NCBI RefSeq assembly: GCF_002285415.1
Contig: NZ_NSBU01000006.1
Location: forward strand, 1-64,000
DNA: 64,000 nt
Source of the DNA: Actibacterium pelagium
GTDB lineage: Bacteria; Pseudomonadota; Alphaproteobacteria; Rhodobacterales; Rhodobacteraceae
Direction of reading: 5' to 3'
The number at the start of each line of letters is the position of its first letter. The first letter of the stretch is position 1. The translations under genes and the position numbers were made by a program. Of the stretch, positions 26,017 through 36,410 are shown in pieces. Below the pieces are notes generated by a model. That model was not told the DNA's origin, ran no database searches, and saw only the letters and a program-made list of their open reading frames with translations.

Positions 26017-27654
26017 CTAAGCCTCCAGTGTCGGGTTATCGGTTTTCGCTATGTCGCGAAGCACATGTTTCAGGATTTTCCCGGTGCTCGTTTTGGGAAG
26101 TTCACCGAAAACCACCAGTTTCGGGCGCATATATCCGGCCATCTTATCGCGGCAGTGCAGGATGATCTCGTCGCCAGAAACTGTGGCACTGGGTTTCAAT
26201 TCGACAAAGGCGCAAGGCACTTCGCCCCATTTGTCGTCGGGTCGGGCAACGACGGCGGCGAATGCAACGTTCGGGTGTTCGACAATGGCGTTTTCGACTT
26301 CGATCGAAGAGATATTCTCGCCCCCCGAAATGATGATGTCCTTCGCGCGGTCACGAATTTCGACATAGCCGTCGGGATGCTGCACGGCCAGATCGCCAGA
26401 CCAGAACCAGCCATCCTTAAAGGCTTTGTCGGTCTGTTCTTGCGATTTGAAATAGCCTTTCATGCAGATGTTTCCGCGGAAGACGATCTCTCCTTGTGTC
26501 TTCCCGTCCCAAGGGACAGGGTCACCGGTATCCGGGTCAATGACCAGCACATCCTCTTGCAACTCGTAAGCCACACCTTGCCGGGCCTTCAGGCGCGCAC
26601 GTTCGTCGGCGGGCAGGTCGTCCCATTCTGGTTTCCACGCGCAGACCACGGCGGGGCCGTAGACCTCGGTCAGGCCATAAACGTGGGTAACGTGAAAGCC
26701 TTTCGCCTCGATACCTGCTATCACGCTGGCAGGCGGCGGGGCTGCTGCTGTCATCATTTCGACAGTCTGAGGGAAGTCACGCGTGTCTTCAGGCGCGGCA
26801 TCAGCGATCAGCGACATGATTATGGGTGCACCACACAGATGCGTAACCCCGTGATCGGCAATCGCGTCGAAGATCGGCTTGGCGCGGGGCGCGCGCAGGA
26901 AGACATGGGTGCCGGCCAGCAGGGTAATGGTCCAGGGGAAGCACCAACCGTTGCAATGGAACATCGGCAGGGTCCACAGATAAACCGGGAAGTGCGGCAT
27001 GGCCCATGTGATGGTGTTGTTGACCGCATTCACGTAGGCGCCACGATGCGAATAGACGACACCTTTGGGTCGGCCAGTTGTACCCGAAGTGTAATTCAGC
27101 GACAGCGCATCCCATTCGTCCGCTGGCAATCCATATTCAAACTCGGGATCTCCTTCGACCAGCAGGGCCTCGTAATCCATCGCCCCTATCTTTTCGCCCG
27201 GGGCTGCCGGATCGCAGATATCCACAACAAGCGGAGGGTTCTCCAGCGTGGCCAAGGCAGCCTTGGCAATGTCTGACAGTTCCGTGTCGACCAGCAGCAC
27301 CTTTGCCGCGCCGTGCTCAAGGATATAAGCAATGGTCGCCGCATCCAGCCGGGTGTTGTTCGCGTTGAGAACCGCACCGATCATCGGCACCCCAAGGGCG
27401 CATTCCAGCGCTTCGGGGATATTCGGCGCCAACAGTGCGACGGTATCGCCTTTGCCAATGCCCCGCGCCTTAAGTGCCGACGCCAAGCGACGGCAGCGGG
27501 TTTCGACCTGTCCCCATGTTCGGCGCAGATCGCCATAGATCATGGCGGTGCGTTCAGGATGCACCCGTGCCGTGCGCTTTAACGTAGACACTGGTGACAG
27601 CGCGACATGGTTCGCGGCGGTCTTGGCAAGCTCGGGTCCTTCATAGATCGACAT
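26017..27654 (-). CDS. Acyl-CoA synthetase (AMP-forming)
   Basis: The 545-residue ANL-superfamily ligase has the P-loop YTSGTTGRPKGVVYSHRG near residue 190, the A5 motif VYGLTEVYGP, A8 WFWSGDLAV and the C-terminal catalytic Lys in PKTSTGKILKHVLRD. It activates a fatty or short-chain carboxylic acid to its CoA thioester. Similar roseobacter enzymes include DmdB-type methylmercaptopropionate ligases, but the substrate cannot be read here. It lies 6 bases after the crotonase-like gene, so the two form an operon. Confidence 0.9.
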   Translation of the reverse strand: MSIYEGPELAKTAANHVALSPVSTLKRTARVHPERTAMIYGDLRRTWGQVETRCRRLASALKARGIGKGDTVALLAPNIPEALECALGVPMIGAVLNANNTRLDAATIAYILEHGAAKVLLVDTELSDIAKAALATLENPPLVVDICDPAAPGEKIGAMDYEALLVEGDPEFEYGLPADEWDALSLNYTSGTTGRPKGVVYSHRGAYVNAVNNTITWAMPHFPVYLWTLPMFHCNGWCFPWTITLLAGTHVFLRAPRAKPIFDAIADHGVTHLCGAPIIMSLIADAAPEDTRDFPQTVEMMTAAAPPPASVIAGIEAKGFHVTHVYGLTEVYGPAVVCAWKPEWDDLPADERARLKARQGVAYELQEDVLVIDPDTGDPVPWDGKTQGEIVFRGNICMKGYFKSQEQTDKAFKDGWFWSGDLAVQHPDGYVEIRDRAKDIIISGGENISSIEVENAIVEHPNVAFAAVVARPDDKWGEVPCAFVELKPSATVSGDEIILHCRDKMAGYMRPKLVVFGELPKTSTGKILKHVLRDIAKTDNPTLEA

Positions 27655-27660
27655 GACGGT

Positions 27661-28476
27661 TTATTCCCCGGTCCATTCTGGCATGGGCTTCTTGGTGACA
27701 AAGGCGCCAATTCCGCGTTCTGCATCACGAGCCATCATGTTCTCGGCCATTGTCCGGCCGGCAAATTCATATGCCTCCGCAAGTTCCATCTCGGCCTGTT
27801 GATAGAAAGCACCTTTGCCCATCTTAACGGCGACGGGGGACTTCCCAACAATGTTTTCAGCCATCTCACGCGTCGTGTCAGAGACCTTGTCCAGCGGGAC
27901 CACCCTGTTGATCAGACCGTATTGTGCGGCCTTTTCGGCCTCGACGAATTCGCCCAGCAAAAGCATCTCCATCGCGGCTTTGCGTGGAACAGCCCGGCTA
28001 AGCGCAACCATCGGGGTCGAGCAGAACAGGCCGATATTGACGCCAGATGTCGCAAACCGCGCTGTGTCCGAAGCAACGGCAAGATCACAGGTGGCCACCA
28101 GTTGACAGCCCGCAGCCGTGGCTATGCCGGTCACTTCGGCGATCACCGGCTGCGGCAGGTTCACCATGGACAGCATCATCTTGGAGCAGGTGGAGAACAG
28201 ATCGTTGAAGTACTGATGACCGCCGTCAGCGTCTTCACGGCGCGCGGTCATTTCCTTCAGGTTATGGCCTGCGCAGAAATGGTCCCCGGCTCCACGAAGG
28301 ATCACGACCTTGACGTCGCGATTGGTGGCCAGGCCGTCCCAGGTTTCCTGCAACGCTGCCAGCATTTCTTCGGACAGGGCGTTGATCGACTTTGGCCTGT
28401 TCAGCGTAACCGTGGCAATGCCCGCTTCAATTTCCAGAAGGACAGGCGGGTCCGGGTTGGTCGATAGATCTTGCAA
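27661..28476 (-). CDS. Crotonase-family protein, ECHDC3-like
   Basis: The frame is open to 28509, but GGAGGA six bases before a TTG at 28476 makes that the likely start (271 residues). The crotonase fold is clear: oxyanion-hole segment GAGDHFCAGHNLKEM, then TAAGCQLVATCDLAVAS and TSGVNIGLFCSTPMVALSRA. The last block closely resembles ECHDC3-type proteins. Both catalytic glutamates of classical enoyl-CoA hydratase appear replaced: GCQL instead of GCEL, and GVNIGL instead of the usual PE-LG. It therefore may not be a simple hydratase. It is co-transcribed with the acyl-CoA ligase. Confidence 0.85.
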   Translation of the reverse strand: MQDLSTNPDPPVLLEIEAGIATVTLNRPKSINALSEEMLAALQETWDGLATNRDVKVVILRGAGDHFCAGHNLKEMTARREDADGGHQYFNDLFSTCSKMMLSMVNLPQPVIAEVTGIATAAGCQLVATCDLAVASDTARFATSGVNIGLFCSTPMVALSRAVPRKAAMEMLLLGEFVEAEKAAQYGLINRVVPLDKVSDTTREMAENIVGKSPVAVKMGKGAFYQQAEMELAEAYEFAGRTMAENMMARDAERGIGAFVTKKPMPEWTGE

Positions 28477-28742
28477 AGTTGTTCCTCCAAAATAGCTGTG
28501 CCAGCCCAAGGCCGACCTTCAGCTATCTCCCCCATTATTGTCGAATTTCGATATCAGAAATTCGCCAGCTCATGGTAGATAATTCTTGTTCTGGCAGCCA
28601 GATCGCAACCTGCCGCATGCGGCAAGCTGGCGTCCGAATAGGGTGTCCATCTTGCGAACCGGCATGGTCAATTAGACCAGCCTTCTGCTGGCTCAACACC
28701 TTTCAGTGGAAGCCCGCCAACCGGTAGAAACAAAGACCGAGA

Positions 28743-29951
28743 TTATTCCAGTTCGGCGCGATCAACAAAGGGTATGCCGTCGCTCACGCGGTCGCTGGGG
28801 TGCACAACCACGCGGTCCCCGGGGGAGAGCCCGTCCAGCACCTGAGCGACGTGCGAATTCATACGCCCGAGTGTGACCGGAACTTGCCGCAGCACCGACC
28901 CTTCGGCGCGGAATGCATACCAGTTCCCATTGTTGCGAAACACGGCTGACAGGGGGACTTGCAGGATATCCTGCCCCTCCCATTCAAGCACACGCAGGAA
29001 GACCGCGAAGCCGTCTCCAAGCCCGGGGCGGTCTTCGGGCGGGCTAAGCAGGTCAAAGACAACATCAACCCTTTGCTCTTCGATCCCAAGGGCCGAGACC
29101 TTTGTGCGCGCAGACGGTTCAATTTTGCTCAGGACGGCCTCGAGTGGATCATCGCCCCCCCAACGTTCGACGATGGCCCGGGCACCCGGTGCGACCTTGA
29201 CTGCGTCAGCAGACAGCAGGTCCGCAACGATTTCCAGATCTTCCCGCCGCCCGATGGTCAGCAGGGGTGCCCCCATCGTCACAGGGCGTTCCGAAATGCT
29301 TTGAATAGACAGAACAACCCCATCTGACGGCGCGTGCAACACAACGCAGCAAGAGTCATCAGCTGGGTTTTCCACGTCTGGCTGGATCAAGGCGGCCCGG
29401 GCGCGGGCCAAAGAGCCCTCGGCCATCGCTTGGCTGGATTGCGCGGCCTCAAGCGCTGCCTGTTTGATCGCGCGCAGCTGGGTGGCGCCTTCCAGTTGCG
29501 ATGTGGTGGCGACCCCCCGGCTTACCAGTTCTGCTGTACGGGCGAAGTTGCTTTGCGACAGGGTCAGGTCTTCTTCGGCCTGCCGAACCTGGCTTTGAGC
29601 GACACGCAAAGCGGCCTCGGCTTCGGCAATGGCGGCTTCGGCGCTGGCACGGCTTCGGCTATCCAGAAGCGATGGCGCGACCGGTTGAACCACGGCAACC
29701 ACTGTTTCGCCAGAGACCACCGGGTCGCCAACCGCAACCGGAGACCGCTTGGCCCGTCCGGTGATCGGCGCCGCGACCTCGTACACGTTGCGAATACGGG
29801 TTTTGCCATCGGCGTTCACGGTGATCATCATCTCTGCCTCGACCACCTCGGCCAGATCAACCGGTGCCGGATCGGCTCGGAAGCCCCAAGAGAGCAAACC
29901 ACCAAGCGCCACCACAGCACATCCACCTACAATAAGGGTCTTTGCTTTCAT
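28743..29951 (-). CDS. HlyD-family periplasmic adaptor of the ABC export system
   Basis: The 402-residue membrane-fusion protein has an N-terminal anchor (TLIVGGCAVVALGGLLSWGF), a lipoyl-like segment (VYEVAAPITGRAKRSPVAVGDPV), a long alpha-hairpin rich in Ala/Glu/Gln (about 100-200), and beta-barrel and membrane-proximal domains. It follows the FtsX-type permease by 4 bases in the same operon and bridges it toward the outer membrane. Transported substrate unknown. Confidence 0.9.
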   Translation of the reverse strand: MKAKTLIVGGCAVVALGGLLSWGFRADPAPVDLAEVVEAEMMITVNADGKTRIRNVYEVAAPITGRAKRSPVAVGDPVVSGETVVAVVQPVAPSLLDSRSRASAEAAIAEAEAALRVAQSQVRQAEEDLTLSQSNFARTAELVSRGVATTSQLEGATQLRAIKQAALEAAQSSQAMAEGSLARARAALIQPDVENPADDSCCVVLHAPSDGVVLSIQSISERPVTMGAPLLTIGRREDLEIVADLLSADAVKVAPGARAIVERWGGDDPLEAVLSKIEPSARTKVSALGIEEQRVDVVFDLLSPPEDRPGLGDGFAVFLRVLEWEGQDILQVPLSAVFRNNGNWYAFRAEGSVLRQVPVTLGRMNSHVAQVLDGLSPGDRVVVHPSDRVSDGIPFVDRAELE

Positions 29952-29955
29952 CGCC

Positions 29956-32319
29956 TCATTCCCTTGTTTTCATTACTTCTATCAAATTCAATCGATCCAA
30001 CCGCCGTCTGACCAGAAGTGTAGACGCGGCAGCAGCCGCCAGCACCACAACGCTGGACAGGGCAAAGGTATCGCGGCTCAGAACCAGCGGGATCGAGTAA
30101 AGGTCGCTTTCGAACCCCGCGATCATTGCTGTGGCAAGCCCCGCGCCCAACAGCCAGCCAATCGGTTGCGCCAGCAGGGCCAGAAATGCAATTTCACCGA
30201 TCAGGATAAAGCTGACTTCGGTCTTGGTAAAACCGAGAATACGAAGAGAGGCCAGATCTCTGGCCCGTTCCGACAGTTGGATGCGGGCGCTGTTGTAGGT
30301 CACGCCAACCGTGATCAGCACGGCGATCACGATATAGACCACCATGCTGATGTTGATGTTCTGCTCAATGGTCTCTTCAAAAGCTTCAAGCGTGTCGGCA
30401 ATCATCACGGTCCCGGCAAGCCGGGGCAGGTCTTTGATCGCGGCGTGAAATTCCTGTTCCTTGGCGGGGTCCAACGTGAGGTTGGCATAGCTGAAGGTCG
30501 AGCTGCGCCGCATCAAACGGTCAAGGGCTGTGTCCTCCATATAGGCTGGCAGCCCAATGTAGCTGGTGACGATCCCGGCGACATTCACAACATGGGTTTC
30601 GCGCTGTCCGGTCAGGAATTCCACGGTCAGCGGGTCGCCCACCCCAATCGCCAGTTGGCTGGCCAATCGCGTCGACAGCAGCAATCCGTTCGCGGGCGCC
30701 GCAACAACTTTGCCATCCTGATCAAGGATACGCGCCAGATCGGCCGTGGCAGGGCGGCCTTCGATCCCAACGCGTTTCTCCAGATGTCCGTTGCGCAGGA
30801 TTGCCCCGTGCATCTGCGCTGGCTCTACCTGCAGAACGCCGGGCAGGCGACGGATGTCTTCCAAGGCGTCGCTGTTGACCTCTTGGGTCAGGATTAGCAT
30901 CACATCCTGTCGATTGGTGGAATAGAAGGCGCTGTCGATCAGCTCTTCCAAGGTGTCTTCAAAGAAGAGGGATGCGACCAGTACCGCTACCGCCAGTGCA
31001 ATACCCAGCATGGTCAGTCCGGCCCGAAGCGGCCAGCGCATGATGTTGCGCAGGACCATCATCGTTCGCTGCGAAGGGCGTGCCCGCAGCAATAGCCGGT
31101 CAATCATCGATGACTGATAGTTGGGCGGGGCAGGGGGCGACATTGCCACGGCGGGTGGCAGGCGGGCTGCACTAAGCGCGCTTTGGATCGCCCCAAGACT
31201 GGCCGTTGTCAGGCCAAGGGCTGTCGCGATGATGTAGATATCTGGCCGGACTGCAAAGATCAGATACGGGAAGCTGAAGAAAGTGGCGTAAAGCTCTGCC
31301 AGCCCGCGGGCCATCCATGTCCCGACAAGGATCCCAAGAAGCGTCCCAATCAGGGCGATCGCAACTGCTAGGGCAAGATAGTGCAAGCTGACTTCTAGGT
31401 TGGAATAGCCGATGGCCTTGAGCAGTCCGATCTCGGATCGGTCCAGCGCCACGATCCGACCGATGACCATGTTGACCAGAAAGATGGTGATGCCCAGAAA
31501 GACCGGCGGCAACACATAGGCCATGGATTGCAGCTGTTTAAGCTCGCCATCAATGAAGGCATGAGATTGCTGCTGCACACGATCATGCGCGCCCAGGCCA
31601 CCGAACGGGTCCAACAAGTCATCCAACCGGTCGATCACGTCATCGCTTCGTGCGTGCCGGCGCAATTGCAGGCTGACATCGTTGAAGGCGCCATCCATGT
31701 CGAACGCGGCCGCCATGGCGGGTTCGGACATCCATAAAATCCCATAGCCCTGATTGTCGGGCATCATGTCTCCGGGCCCGATCGTATAGATGAACTCGGG
31801 GCTAAGGGCGGTTCCGGTGATGGTCAGTACGCGCTTTTGCCCATTCAGATTGGCCATCAGCGTGTCGCCGGGCACATACCCGTTGGCAATTGCGAAGGGT
31901 TCATTCACCATCACTTCGTCATCCGACTGCACGTCTGGGAAACGGCCAGAGCGCAAAAGCGGCAGGTTCAGGCGCGGCTCTCCGCTGGCGGGTAGGGAAA
32001 TGAATTGGCCAACGGCGCTTTCCACCTGGCCCGGCAAATCAAGGATCGCGCTGCCCTTAACGCGTGTCTCGACAGCATATACCCCCTCAATTGCGGCGAT
32101 TTCCGGCATCAGGCTTTGAGGCGCGCGTCGCAGAGAGGCAAAAACCTCGGCAAAGCGATTGCGTTCATAATAGGCCGCGCGGGTTTCCGTGAGCGCGGTG
32201 AACATGCCGTAGGACATCAGGAAAATCGCGACGCCACAGCCCAGCACCAGCGCAATGGCCAGACCCTGCGACCATAGCCGCAAGAGATCCCTGATCAGCT
32301 TTTTCTCCAGCGCGCGCAT
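29956..32319 (-). CDS. ABC transporter permease with two FtsX domains (MacB/LolE-like)
   Basis: The 787-residue protein begins with a membrane helix (LAIALVLGCGVAIFLMSYGMF), then a large periplasmic MacB-type domain. Two FtsX permease regions follow, around 265-400 (PPVFLGITIFLVNMVIGRIVALDRSEIGLLKAIGYSN) and near the C-terminus (DLASLRILGFTKTEVSFILIGEIAF). The duplicated layout resembles exporters working with a LolD-like ATPase and a HlyD adaptor, as here. It could export a lipid, peptide or hydrophobic compound. Confidence 0.9.
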   Translation of the reverse strand: MRALEKKLIRDLLRLWSQGLAIALVLGCGVAIFLMSYGMFTALTETRAAYYERNRFAEVFASLRRAPQSLMPEIAAIEGVYAVETRVKGSAILDLPGQVESAVGQFISLPASGEPRLNLPLLRSGRFPDVQSDDEVMVNEPFAIANGYVPGDTLMANLNGQKRVLTITGTALSPEFIYTIGPGDMMPDNQGYGILWMSEPAMAAAFDMDGAFNDVSLQLRRHARSDDVIDRLDDLLDPFGGLGAHDRVQQQSHAFIDGELKQLQSMAYVLPPVFLGITIFLVNMVIGRIVALDRSEIGLLKAIGYSNLEVSLHYLALAVAIALIGTLLGILVGTWMARGLAELYATFFSFPYLIFAVRPDIYIIATALGLTTASLGAIQSALSAARLPPAVAMSPPAPPNYQSSMIDRLLLRARPSQRTMMVLRNIMRWPLRAGLTMLGIALAVAVLVASLFFEDTLEELIDSAFYSTNRQDVMLILTQEVNSDALEDIRRLPGVLQVEPAQMHGAILRNGHLEKRVGIEGRPATADLARILDQDGKVVAAPANGLLLSTRLASQLAIGVGDPLTVEFLTGQRETHVVNVAGIVTSYIGLPAYMEDTALDRLMRRSSTFSYANLTLDPAKEQEFHAAIKDLPRLAGTVMIADTLEAFEETIEQNINISMVVYIVIAVLITVGVTYNSARIQLSERARDLASLRILGFTKTEVSFILIGEIAFLALLAQPIGWLLGAGLATAMIAGFESDLYSIPLVLSRDTFALSSVVVLAAAAASTLLVRRRLDRLNLIEVMKTRE

Positions 32320-32323
32320 CTGA

Positions 32324-33046
32324 TTACCACTCGATTTCCGAGGGTGTCAGGCGGGTTTCATTATGCTCGATCGAAACGATGCGTCCGTCCTGAAACCGAA
32401 TTACCCGATGCGCCATTTTCCGGATTTCGGCAGCGTGCGTGATAATCGCAGTGGTGGTGCCCAAATCTTTGTTGATGCGATCAAGTGCTTCAAGCACCTG
32501 CACCCCGGTCTTGGAATCCAAGGCTCCGGTTGGCTCGTCGCACAGCAAGACTTCTGGCCGCTTGGCAATGGCGCGGGCAATGGCCACACGTTGTTGTTCC
32601 CCGCCGGAAAGTTCGGCTGGGAAGTGGTTCATTCGGTGGCCTAACCCAACGATATCCAGCGCCTCTTCCGGGGACATCGGGTTGGGGGCAATATCCGTCA
32701 CCAGTGCTACGTTTTCACGCGCGCTAAGTGAAGCGACGAGGTTGTAGAACTGAAAGACAAAGCCGACATGGTCACGCCGAAACCGGGTAAGCGCGCGTTC
32801 GTTCAACTTGGTCAGTTCCAAGTCCTTGAACCAAACACGCCCTTCGCTGGCATGATCCAGCCCGCCCAGAATATTGAGAAGTGTGGACTTGCCACTGCCA
32901 GAGGGGCCAAGCAGCACCGTCAGTTCACCCGCGTGAAGCGTCAGATCGACGCCATCCAAGGCGACGACCCTGACCTCACCGGTCTCGTAGACTTTGGTTA
33001 CTGCCTGCGTCCGAAACACAGCATTTTCTGCTAAAGTTTGATCCAT
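32324..33046 (-). CDS. LolD/MacB-type ABC ATPase
   Basis: The 240-residue ATPase has Walker [20 protein letters not shown], signature [19 protein letters not shown], Walker [18 protein letters not shown] and a switch His in IITHAAE. It is the first gene of the ATPase-permease-adaptor operon (4 bases before the permease) and powers the exporter by mechanotransmission typical of this class. Confidence 0.93.
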   Translation of the reverse strand: MDQTLAENAVFRTQAVTKVYETGEVRVVALDGVDLTLHAGELTVLLGPSGSGKSTLLNILGGLDHASEGRVWFKDLELTKLNERALTRFRRDHVGFVFQFYNLVASLSARENVALVTDIAPNPMSPEEALDIVGLGHRMNHFPAELSGGEQQRVAIARAIAKRPEVLLCDEPTGALDSKTGVQVLEALDRINKDLGTTTAIITHAAEIRKMAHRVIRFQDGRIVSIEHNETRLTPSEIEW

Positions 33047-33529
33047 AGCTTATCTTTAGCTGAGATTTCGGCGAATTCATTGATTAAGCTCAAATGAATG
33101 AGAACCTAAATCCGGCGCTCGTGACTGTCTGGCGCAGCAACCTTGGCGCTTGCCTCGGCCAAATGCCTATCAATGCAGCAGTCTGTCCGCAGGCTATAGC
33201 CTCTTCTGAAAAACACGCTAATTTGACGGCGGAAAGCGCTTCCGATTGGACATTCAATGTGTTTTGGGCCAAGAGGGGCAGCAAAGTGGAATGGGGGGAA
33301 TGCAGTTGGTGAGGAAAAGCTCGATATTCGGCTTGATTTCTTGTGATTGCGAACACGCGAAACACCTTGGCGTGACCGACAAGACAGAACCGACTTCCCA
33401 TGTTTTATTCCCTCGACCCGACGTGCTGGCGTCGCAAGCCGGTGGCGTTGGGCCCTGCTTGCAAGCCAAGGGCGCGTTCGGGCTGACCTCATTCGCACTG
33501 ACTTCGCATTGATATTGTAGGAACGGGCC
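33047..33529. other. 483-base divergent intergenic region (exporter / mrp)
   Basis: This region separates the export operon from mrpA and must hold both promoters. No convincing gene is present; the ORFs crossing it lack ribosome-binding sites or run through mrpA in antisense. AGGAA lies before the GTG start of mrpA. I saw no recognised riboswitch, although Na+- or pH-responsive control of mrp would act here. Confidence 0.4.
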
Positions 33530-36409
33530 GTGTCACTTTTTCTTATCGTTGCTCTCCCTTTCTTTGGTGCCTTGCTGCCGGGGATCATGAATTCGGCTGG
33601 CCGTTCAGCCTGCTTTGGCGTCACTTTCACCGTCACGCTGTCGGCCTTCGTCGGGTTGCTAACAAACCTGCCCACCGTTCTGGCGGGCGAGGTTGTAATG
33701 GCCCGCGTAAACTGGATGCCAGAGCTTGGGCTGAACTTCACCCTGATGCTGGATGGTCTGGGCTTCTTCTTTGCCTTCCTGATCCTTGGCATCGGACTTT
33801 TGATCATCGCCTACGGTCGCCAGTACCTAAGCCGCGACGACCATATGGGCGAGTTCTTCACCTACTTGCTGCTTTTCCAAGGCGCGATGGTGGGGATCGT
33901 CCTAAGCGATAACATCCTGCTTTTGCTGGTTTTCTGGGAGCTGACCTCGCTGGCGTCCTTCCTTCTGATCGGATATTGGAAGCATCTGCCCGAGGGCCGT
34001 CAGGGCGCGCGAATGGCGCTGGCCGTGACCGGTATGGGCGGGCTGGCGATGATCGGTGGCATGCTGATCCTTGGCCAGATTGTCGGCAGCTATGACCTAA
34101 GCGTCATCCTGCAAAACCGCGAGGCCATTCAGGCTGATCCGCTTTACGTTCCGGCCCTGCTGCTGATCCTGCTGGGCTGTTTCACAAAATCTGCGCAGTT
34201 CCCGTTCCACTTCTGGCTGCCACACGCGATGGCCGCGCCCACTCCGGTGTCGGCCTATCTGCACTCTGCCACGATGGTGAAGGCGGGTATTTTCCTGATG
34301 GCGCGGATGTGGCCGGTCCTGTCGGGAACGCCCGAGTGGTTCTACATCGTCACGACTGCTGGTCTGGTGACGATGGTTCTGGGCGCGGTGATCGCGCTGT
34401 TTAAACATGATCTGAAGTCGCTTCTGGCGTTTTCAACAGTCAGCCACCTTGGCCTGATCACCATGCTTCTGGGCACCGGCACGGCCTTTGGTGCGCTGGC
34501 GGCGGTGTTCCACATCCTGAACCATGCAACGTTCAAGGCTGCGCTCTTTATGTCGGCCGGCATTGTCGATCACGAGGCGCATACCCGCGACATCCGTCGT
34601 CTGGGTGGCCTGCGCCATCTGATGCCGGTGACCTTTACCATTGCAACGATTGCCGCGTTGTCGATGGCAGGCATTCCGTTCCTGAACGGCTTCCTGTCGA
34701 AAGAGATGATGCTGGAAGAGGCCCATCATACGGTTCTCTTCGGTAGCCACTGGCTGGTGCCGGTGATGGCGACCGTTGGCTCGCTGTTCTCGGCGGCCTA
34801 TTGCTTCCGCTTTATCGGGCACACCTTCCTGGGTCCGGTGCGCGATGACTATCCGCATAAACCCCATGATCCCGGCGCGGGTATGTGGCTGCCGCCAGCG
34901 ATCCTTGTCGTTCTTGTGGTTGTGATCGGTGTTGCGCCGTTCCTTGTTCAGGACTTTGTCTTCATGGTCACTAAATCGGTGATCGGCGAAGCGGCAGAGC
35001 TGAAAACCAAATACATCAAAATCTGGCACGGTCTTGTGCCGGCGCTTTACATGTCGATCATCGCGGTTGTTGGCGGCCTAGCCATGATGCTGGTCTTCAA
35101 GCCGCTGTCGAAGGTCTGGGAGACCACCCCGCGCCCCGAGGCCAAGGTGATCTTCGAGGCCATTGTAGAGGCCATCGTGCGACTGGCACAGGCCCTGACC
35201 CATCCTCTGCACAACGGATCCTTCACGCGCTATGCGATGATCGGGATCGTTGCCATGATTGCGGCGGGCTACCACGCTTGGGCGACCGGAACTGTCGCTG
35301 ACCCGGTTCGGGAACTGCAGGCCGCTGGACCTGTTCCCATTGCGGGTTGGGCGATGCTTGTTGCGGCAACGGGCGGCCTTGTGGTGATGCACCGGAACCG
35401 TCTGTTGGCATTGATCCTTATCGGGATCGTGGGCCTGATGGTGTCGGTCGGCTTTGTCTATCTCAGCGCGCCTGACCTTGCGATGACGCAGTTCACGGTC
35501 GAGGTCGTCACGATCATCCTTCTGTTGCTGGCGCTGAACTTCCTTCCGAACCGGACCCCTACCGAAAGCACTTCGCTGCGGCGTGTTCGCGACGCTGGTG
35601 TGGCGATTGCGGCTGGTCTGGCAACCTTCGGACTCGCCTATCACTATATGCTGCGCGACACCGTTGCGGCCTCGATTTCGGAATACCACCTTGCGAACTC
35701 GTACAAGGGTGGGGGCGGCACCAACGTCGTCAACGTGATCTTGGTCGACTTCCGTGGCTTTGATACCTACGGCGAGATCATCGTTCTGGGCATCGCGGCG
35801 CTACTGATCTATGCGCTGACCGAAACCCTTCTGGGTGGGCCGGTGCGCCGTCGCCTGCTGAACCGTATTCCGGACCAAGCGCGTTCGGGCGACATGCACC
35901 CGATGATGATGGTTGTCCTGACCCGCGTTATCATGCCGGTCGTCCTGCTGGTCGGCTTCTACATCTTCCTGCGAGGCCACAACGAACCTGGGGGTGGCTT
36001 TATCGCAGGCCTGATCGTTTCGATCGCGGTGGTGATGCAGTACATGGCTAGCGGATTCTCTTGGGCCTCGGCGCGGTTGAAGTACCCCTATCACGGGGTC
36101 ATCGGCGCCGGTGTTCTGGTTGCAGGACTGACCGGTATCGGGTCGTGGTTTGTTGGAAAGCCCTTCCTGACCTCGGATTTCACCTATGTGCGCATCCCGC
36201 CGTTCCACAAGTTCGAACTGGCCACGGCGGCTCTGTTTGACCTTGGCGTTTTCCTTGCCGTGGTCGGGGCCGTGATGCTGTCGCTTGAAAGCTTCTCGAG
36301 GCTGGCGCGCCGTGCTGACACGGAAGACAGCGTACACCCAATGGATATCGATCCGTCACGCAATGCAGCTGCGTCGGGCAGTGCTGTCGACATGAAAGAG
36401 GACACCTAA
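33530..36409 (+). CDS. mrpA: Na+/H+ antiporter subunit A with fused MrpB domain
   Basis: At 959 residues this is the long form. The N-terminal ~650 residues form the NuoL-like proton-translocating domain (AMVGIVLSDNILLLLVFWELTSL, FLPHAMAAPTPVSAYLHSATMVKAG-type region, HDLKSLLAFSTVSHLGLI). A DUF4040 segment follows and then an MrpB domain (IMPVVLLVGFYIFLRGHNEP, GGGFIAGLIVSIAVVMQYM). It is therefore a PhaA-PhaB-type fusion as in rhizobia. It is part of the multi-subunit Mrp complex exporting Na+ or K+ against protons. It starts with GTG; mrpC begins 2 bases after its stop. Confidence 0.95.
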   Translation: MSLFLIVALPFFGALLPGIMNSAGRSACFGVTFTVTLSAFVGLLTNLPTVLAGEVVMARVNWMPELGLNFTLMLDGLGFFFAFLILGIGLLIIAYGRQYLSRDDHMGEFFTYLLLFQGAMVGIVLSDNILLLLVFWELTSLASFLLIGYWKHLPEGRQGARMALAVTGMGGLAMIGGMLILGQIVGSYDLSVILQNREAIQADPLYVPALLLILLGCFTKSAQFPFHFWLPHAMAAPTPVSAYLHSATMVKAGIFLMARMWPVLSGTPEWFYIVTTAGLVTMVLGAVIALFKHDLKSLLAFSTVSHLGLITMLLGTGTAFGALAAVFHILNHATFKAALFMSAGIVDHEAHTRDIRRLGGLRHLMPVTFTIATIAALSMAGIPFLNGFLSKEMMLEEAHHTVLFGSHWLVPVMATVGSLFSAAYCFRFIGHTFLGPVRDDYPHKPHDPGAGMWLPPAILVVLVVVIGVAPFLVQDFVFMVTKSVIGEAAELKTKYIKIWHGLVPALYMSIIAVVGGLAMMLVFKPLSKVWETTPRPEAKVIFEAIVEAIVRLAQALTHPLHNGSFTRYAMIGIVAMIAAGYHAWATGTVADPVRELQAAGPVPIAGWAMLVAATGGLVVMHRNRLLALILIGIVGLMVSVGFVYLSAPDLAMTQFTVEVVTIILLLLALNFLPNRTPTESTSLRRVRDAGVAIAAGLATFGLAYHYMLRDTVAASISEYHLANSYKGGGGTNVVNVILVDFRGFDTYGEIIVLGIAALLIYALTETLLGGPVRRRLLNRIPDQARSGDMHPMMMVVLTRVIMPVVLLVGFYIFLRGHNEPGGGFIAGLIVSIAVVMQYMASGFSWASARLKYPYHGVIGAGVLVAGLTGIGSWFVGKPFLTSDFTYVRIPPFHKFELATAALFDLGVFLAVVGAVMLSLESFSRLARRADTEDSVHPMDIDPSRNAAASGSAVDMKEDT

Positions 36410-36410
36410 A

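Noticed and set aside
26065-27276. 403-residue ORF on + strand
   Set aside because: It is antisense to the clear acyl-CoA synthetase gene; the sequence is a low-complexity shadow with no domain.
29749-30897. 382-residue ORF on + strand
   Set aside because: It crosses two real minus-strand genes (adaptor and permease) in antisense and has no recognised domain or ribosome-binding site.
33106-33807. 233-residue ORF on - strand
   Set aside because: It is partly antisense to mrpA and lacks domain, signal or start context.
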